A stretch of 34,134 bases of DNA from an uncultured Alphaproteobacteria bacterium. GTDB taxonomy: Bacteria > Pseudomonadota > Alphaproteobacteria > HIMB59 > GCA-002718135. Below, piece after piece: positions 33,636 to 34,134 of this stretch; positions within the stretch are counted from its first letter, which is position 1; each line of letters starts with the position of its first letter. The notes under the pieces were generated by a model that was not told where the DNA came from, did not search any database, and was given only the letters and a program-made list of their open reading frames with translations. The stretch covers positions 1-34,134 of the forward strand of contig CACOIH010000016.1 of assembly GCA_902627245.1 (NCBI GenBank). Reading direction: 5' to 3'. The translations under genes and the position numbers were made by a program.

Positions 33636-34134
33636 TAACAAAGAACATAAAAAAAAATTAAGTATATTGCAAAACGCTAAACATTATGTTGTAAAAGATG
33701 GTTGGTCTAAAAATCTGTTAAAGAAGTTAATAAATAGCCAAATCAAAAGCTCTGATCTAACTTATTTTTTTCCAAATGGTTATATAGATATATTAGAATT
33801 GTCATTAAATGAATTAAATAAATCTCTTGAGAATAAAATCGGCAAAATTAATATTATTAATTTTCCAATGTCTAAAAGAATAAAAAAAATACTCACAACT
33901 CGATTAGAAATTTTAAATGGTGAAAAAAATTTTTACAGAAAAACTTTTAATCATTTATTGTTACCTCAAAATAATAAACTGATGAAAAAAAATTTATATA
34001 GTAGTGTTAATGGTATGTGGTATTTAGCTGGAGATAATTCAACTGACTTTAGCTTTTATACTAAAAGAGCAATACTCACTGTAATTTATACCAATGCATT
34101 ATTTATTTTTTTTAATAAAGATATTGAAAAGGCA
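33619..34134 (+). CDS. COQ9-family protein, 3' end outside the window
   Basis: An ATG at 33619, overlapping the end of def by 17 bp in another frame, opens a frame that runs without a stop to the window edge (172 codons). The COQ9 signature is clear near residues 137-153: A-G-D-N-S-T-D-F-S-F-Y-T-K-R-A-I-L. It is preceded by conserved segments such as FPNGYIDILEL and the NGMWYLAGD lead-in. COQ9 proteins bind lipids and assist COQ7-type hydroxylation in ubiquinone synthesis. In alphaproteobacteria this family was named 'rpsU-divergently transcribed protein' (TIGR02396), and rpsU is indeed nearby here, although def lies between them. Roughly 30-40 C-terminal residues are probably missing. Confidence 0.85.
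   Translation, partial: MRKTDNNKEHKKKLSILQNAKHYVVKDGWSKNLLKKLINSQIKSSDLTYFFPNGYIDILELSLNELNKSLENKIGKINIINFPMSKRIKKILTTRLEILNGEKNFYRKTFNHLLLPQNNKLMKKNLYSSVNGMWYLAGDNSTDFSFYTKRAILTVIYTNALFIFFNKDIEKA

Noticed and set aside
1-34134. Mobile element, prophage, CRISPR array or defence island
   Set aside because: No transposase, integrase, phage, cas or restriction-type genes, no long terminal repeats and no regularly spaced repeats were seen; nearly all genes belong to known housekeeping or metabolic families.

Overview
The window is about 34 kb of gene-dense, AT-rich DNA (roughly 30% G+C by eye). It looks like chromosomal core sequence of a streamlined alphaproteobacterium, probably a free-living marine lineage of the SAR11 / HIMB59 / AEGEAN-169 type. 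Support comes from the three-gene pntA1-pntA2-pntB transhydrogenase, a COQ9-family ubiquinone gene next to rpsU, a fused dipeptide-type ABC ATPase, a DMGDH-like flavoprotein with a GcvT domain, split saccharopine-pathway genes, very short intergenic spaces and frequent TTG/GTG starts. The exact lineage is inference. I see no phage genes, insertion sequences, CRISPR arrays, tRNAs or rRNAs, and no clear sign of recent transfer.

Layout. 2-949: the 3' end of a small membrane protein meets nth (endonuclease III) tail to tail. 1094-6331: a peptide-type ABC transporter operon (binding protein, RNA stem-loop, two permeases, double ATPase). It converges on an M24 peptidase (6332-7483). 7533-10023: a plus-strand run of a YqaA/VTT membrane protein, rmuC, yajQ and a LysE exporter, converging on a YfcG-like glutathione transferase (10020-10643). 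10682-11453: a DUF2805/TIGR03643 small protein and an exported TPR protein. 11446-21125: one long minus-strand run, in order of transcription: saccharopine dehydrogenase, lysine-ketoglutarate reductase, uvrB, 3-hydroxyisobutyryl-CoA hydrolase, a dimethylglycine/sarcosine dehydrogenase-like enzyme, an AsmA-like envelope protein and an AEC transporter. 21191-23204: a TauE/SafE exporter and an aspartate-type aminotransferase, converging on pyruvate kinase. 24686-26775: a DUF1244 protein converging on a long-chain acyl-CoA synthetase. 26832-32815: an M3 oligopeptidase, an ABC1/UbiB-type kinase and the transhydrogenase genes, converging on rpsU. 33108-34134: def and a COQ9-family gene cut by the window edge.

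Functionally the window suggests a heterotroph that lives on peptides and amino acids. It has peptide import, two peptidases, lysine degradation through saccharopine, a valine-degradation step, a methylated-glycine dehydrogenase and an aminotransferase, together with NADPH supply by the proton-translocating transhydrogenase. DNA repair (nth, uvrB, rmuC) and translation genes (rpsU, def) are interspersed.

Most of this is ordinary core genome, and I did not find a clear new defence or mobile system. The most unusual things are architectural. All seven convergent gene pairs abut or overlap at their stop codons, leaving no room for terminators between genes. A perfect 13-bp stem-loop sits between the binding-protein gene and its permease. 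The Nth iron-sulfur cysteines are spaced unusually. def sits between rpsU and the COQ9-family gene. A tauE-aminotransferase gene pair could handle sulfite from cysteine sulfinate.
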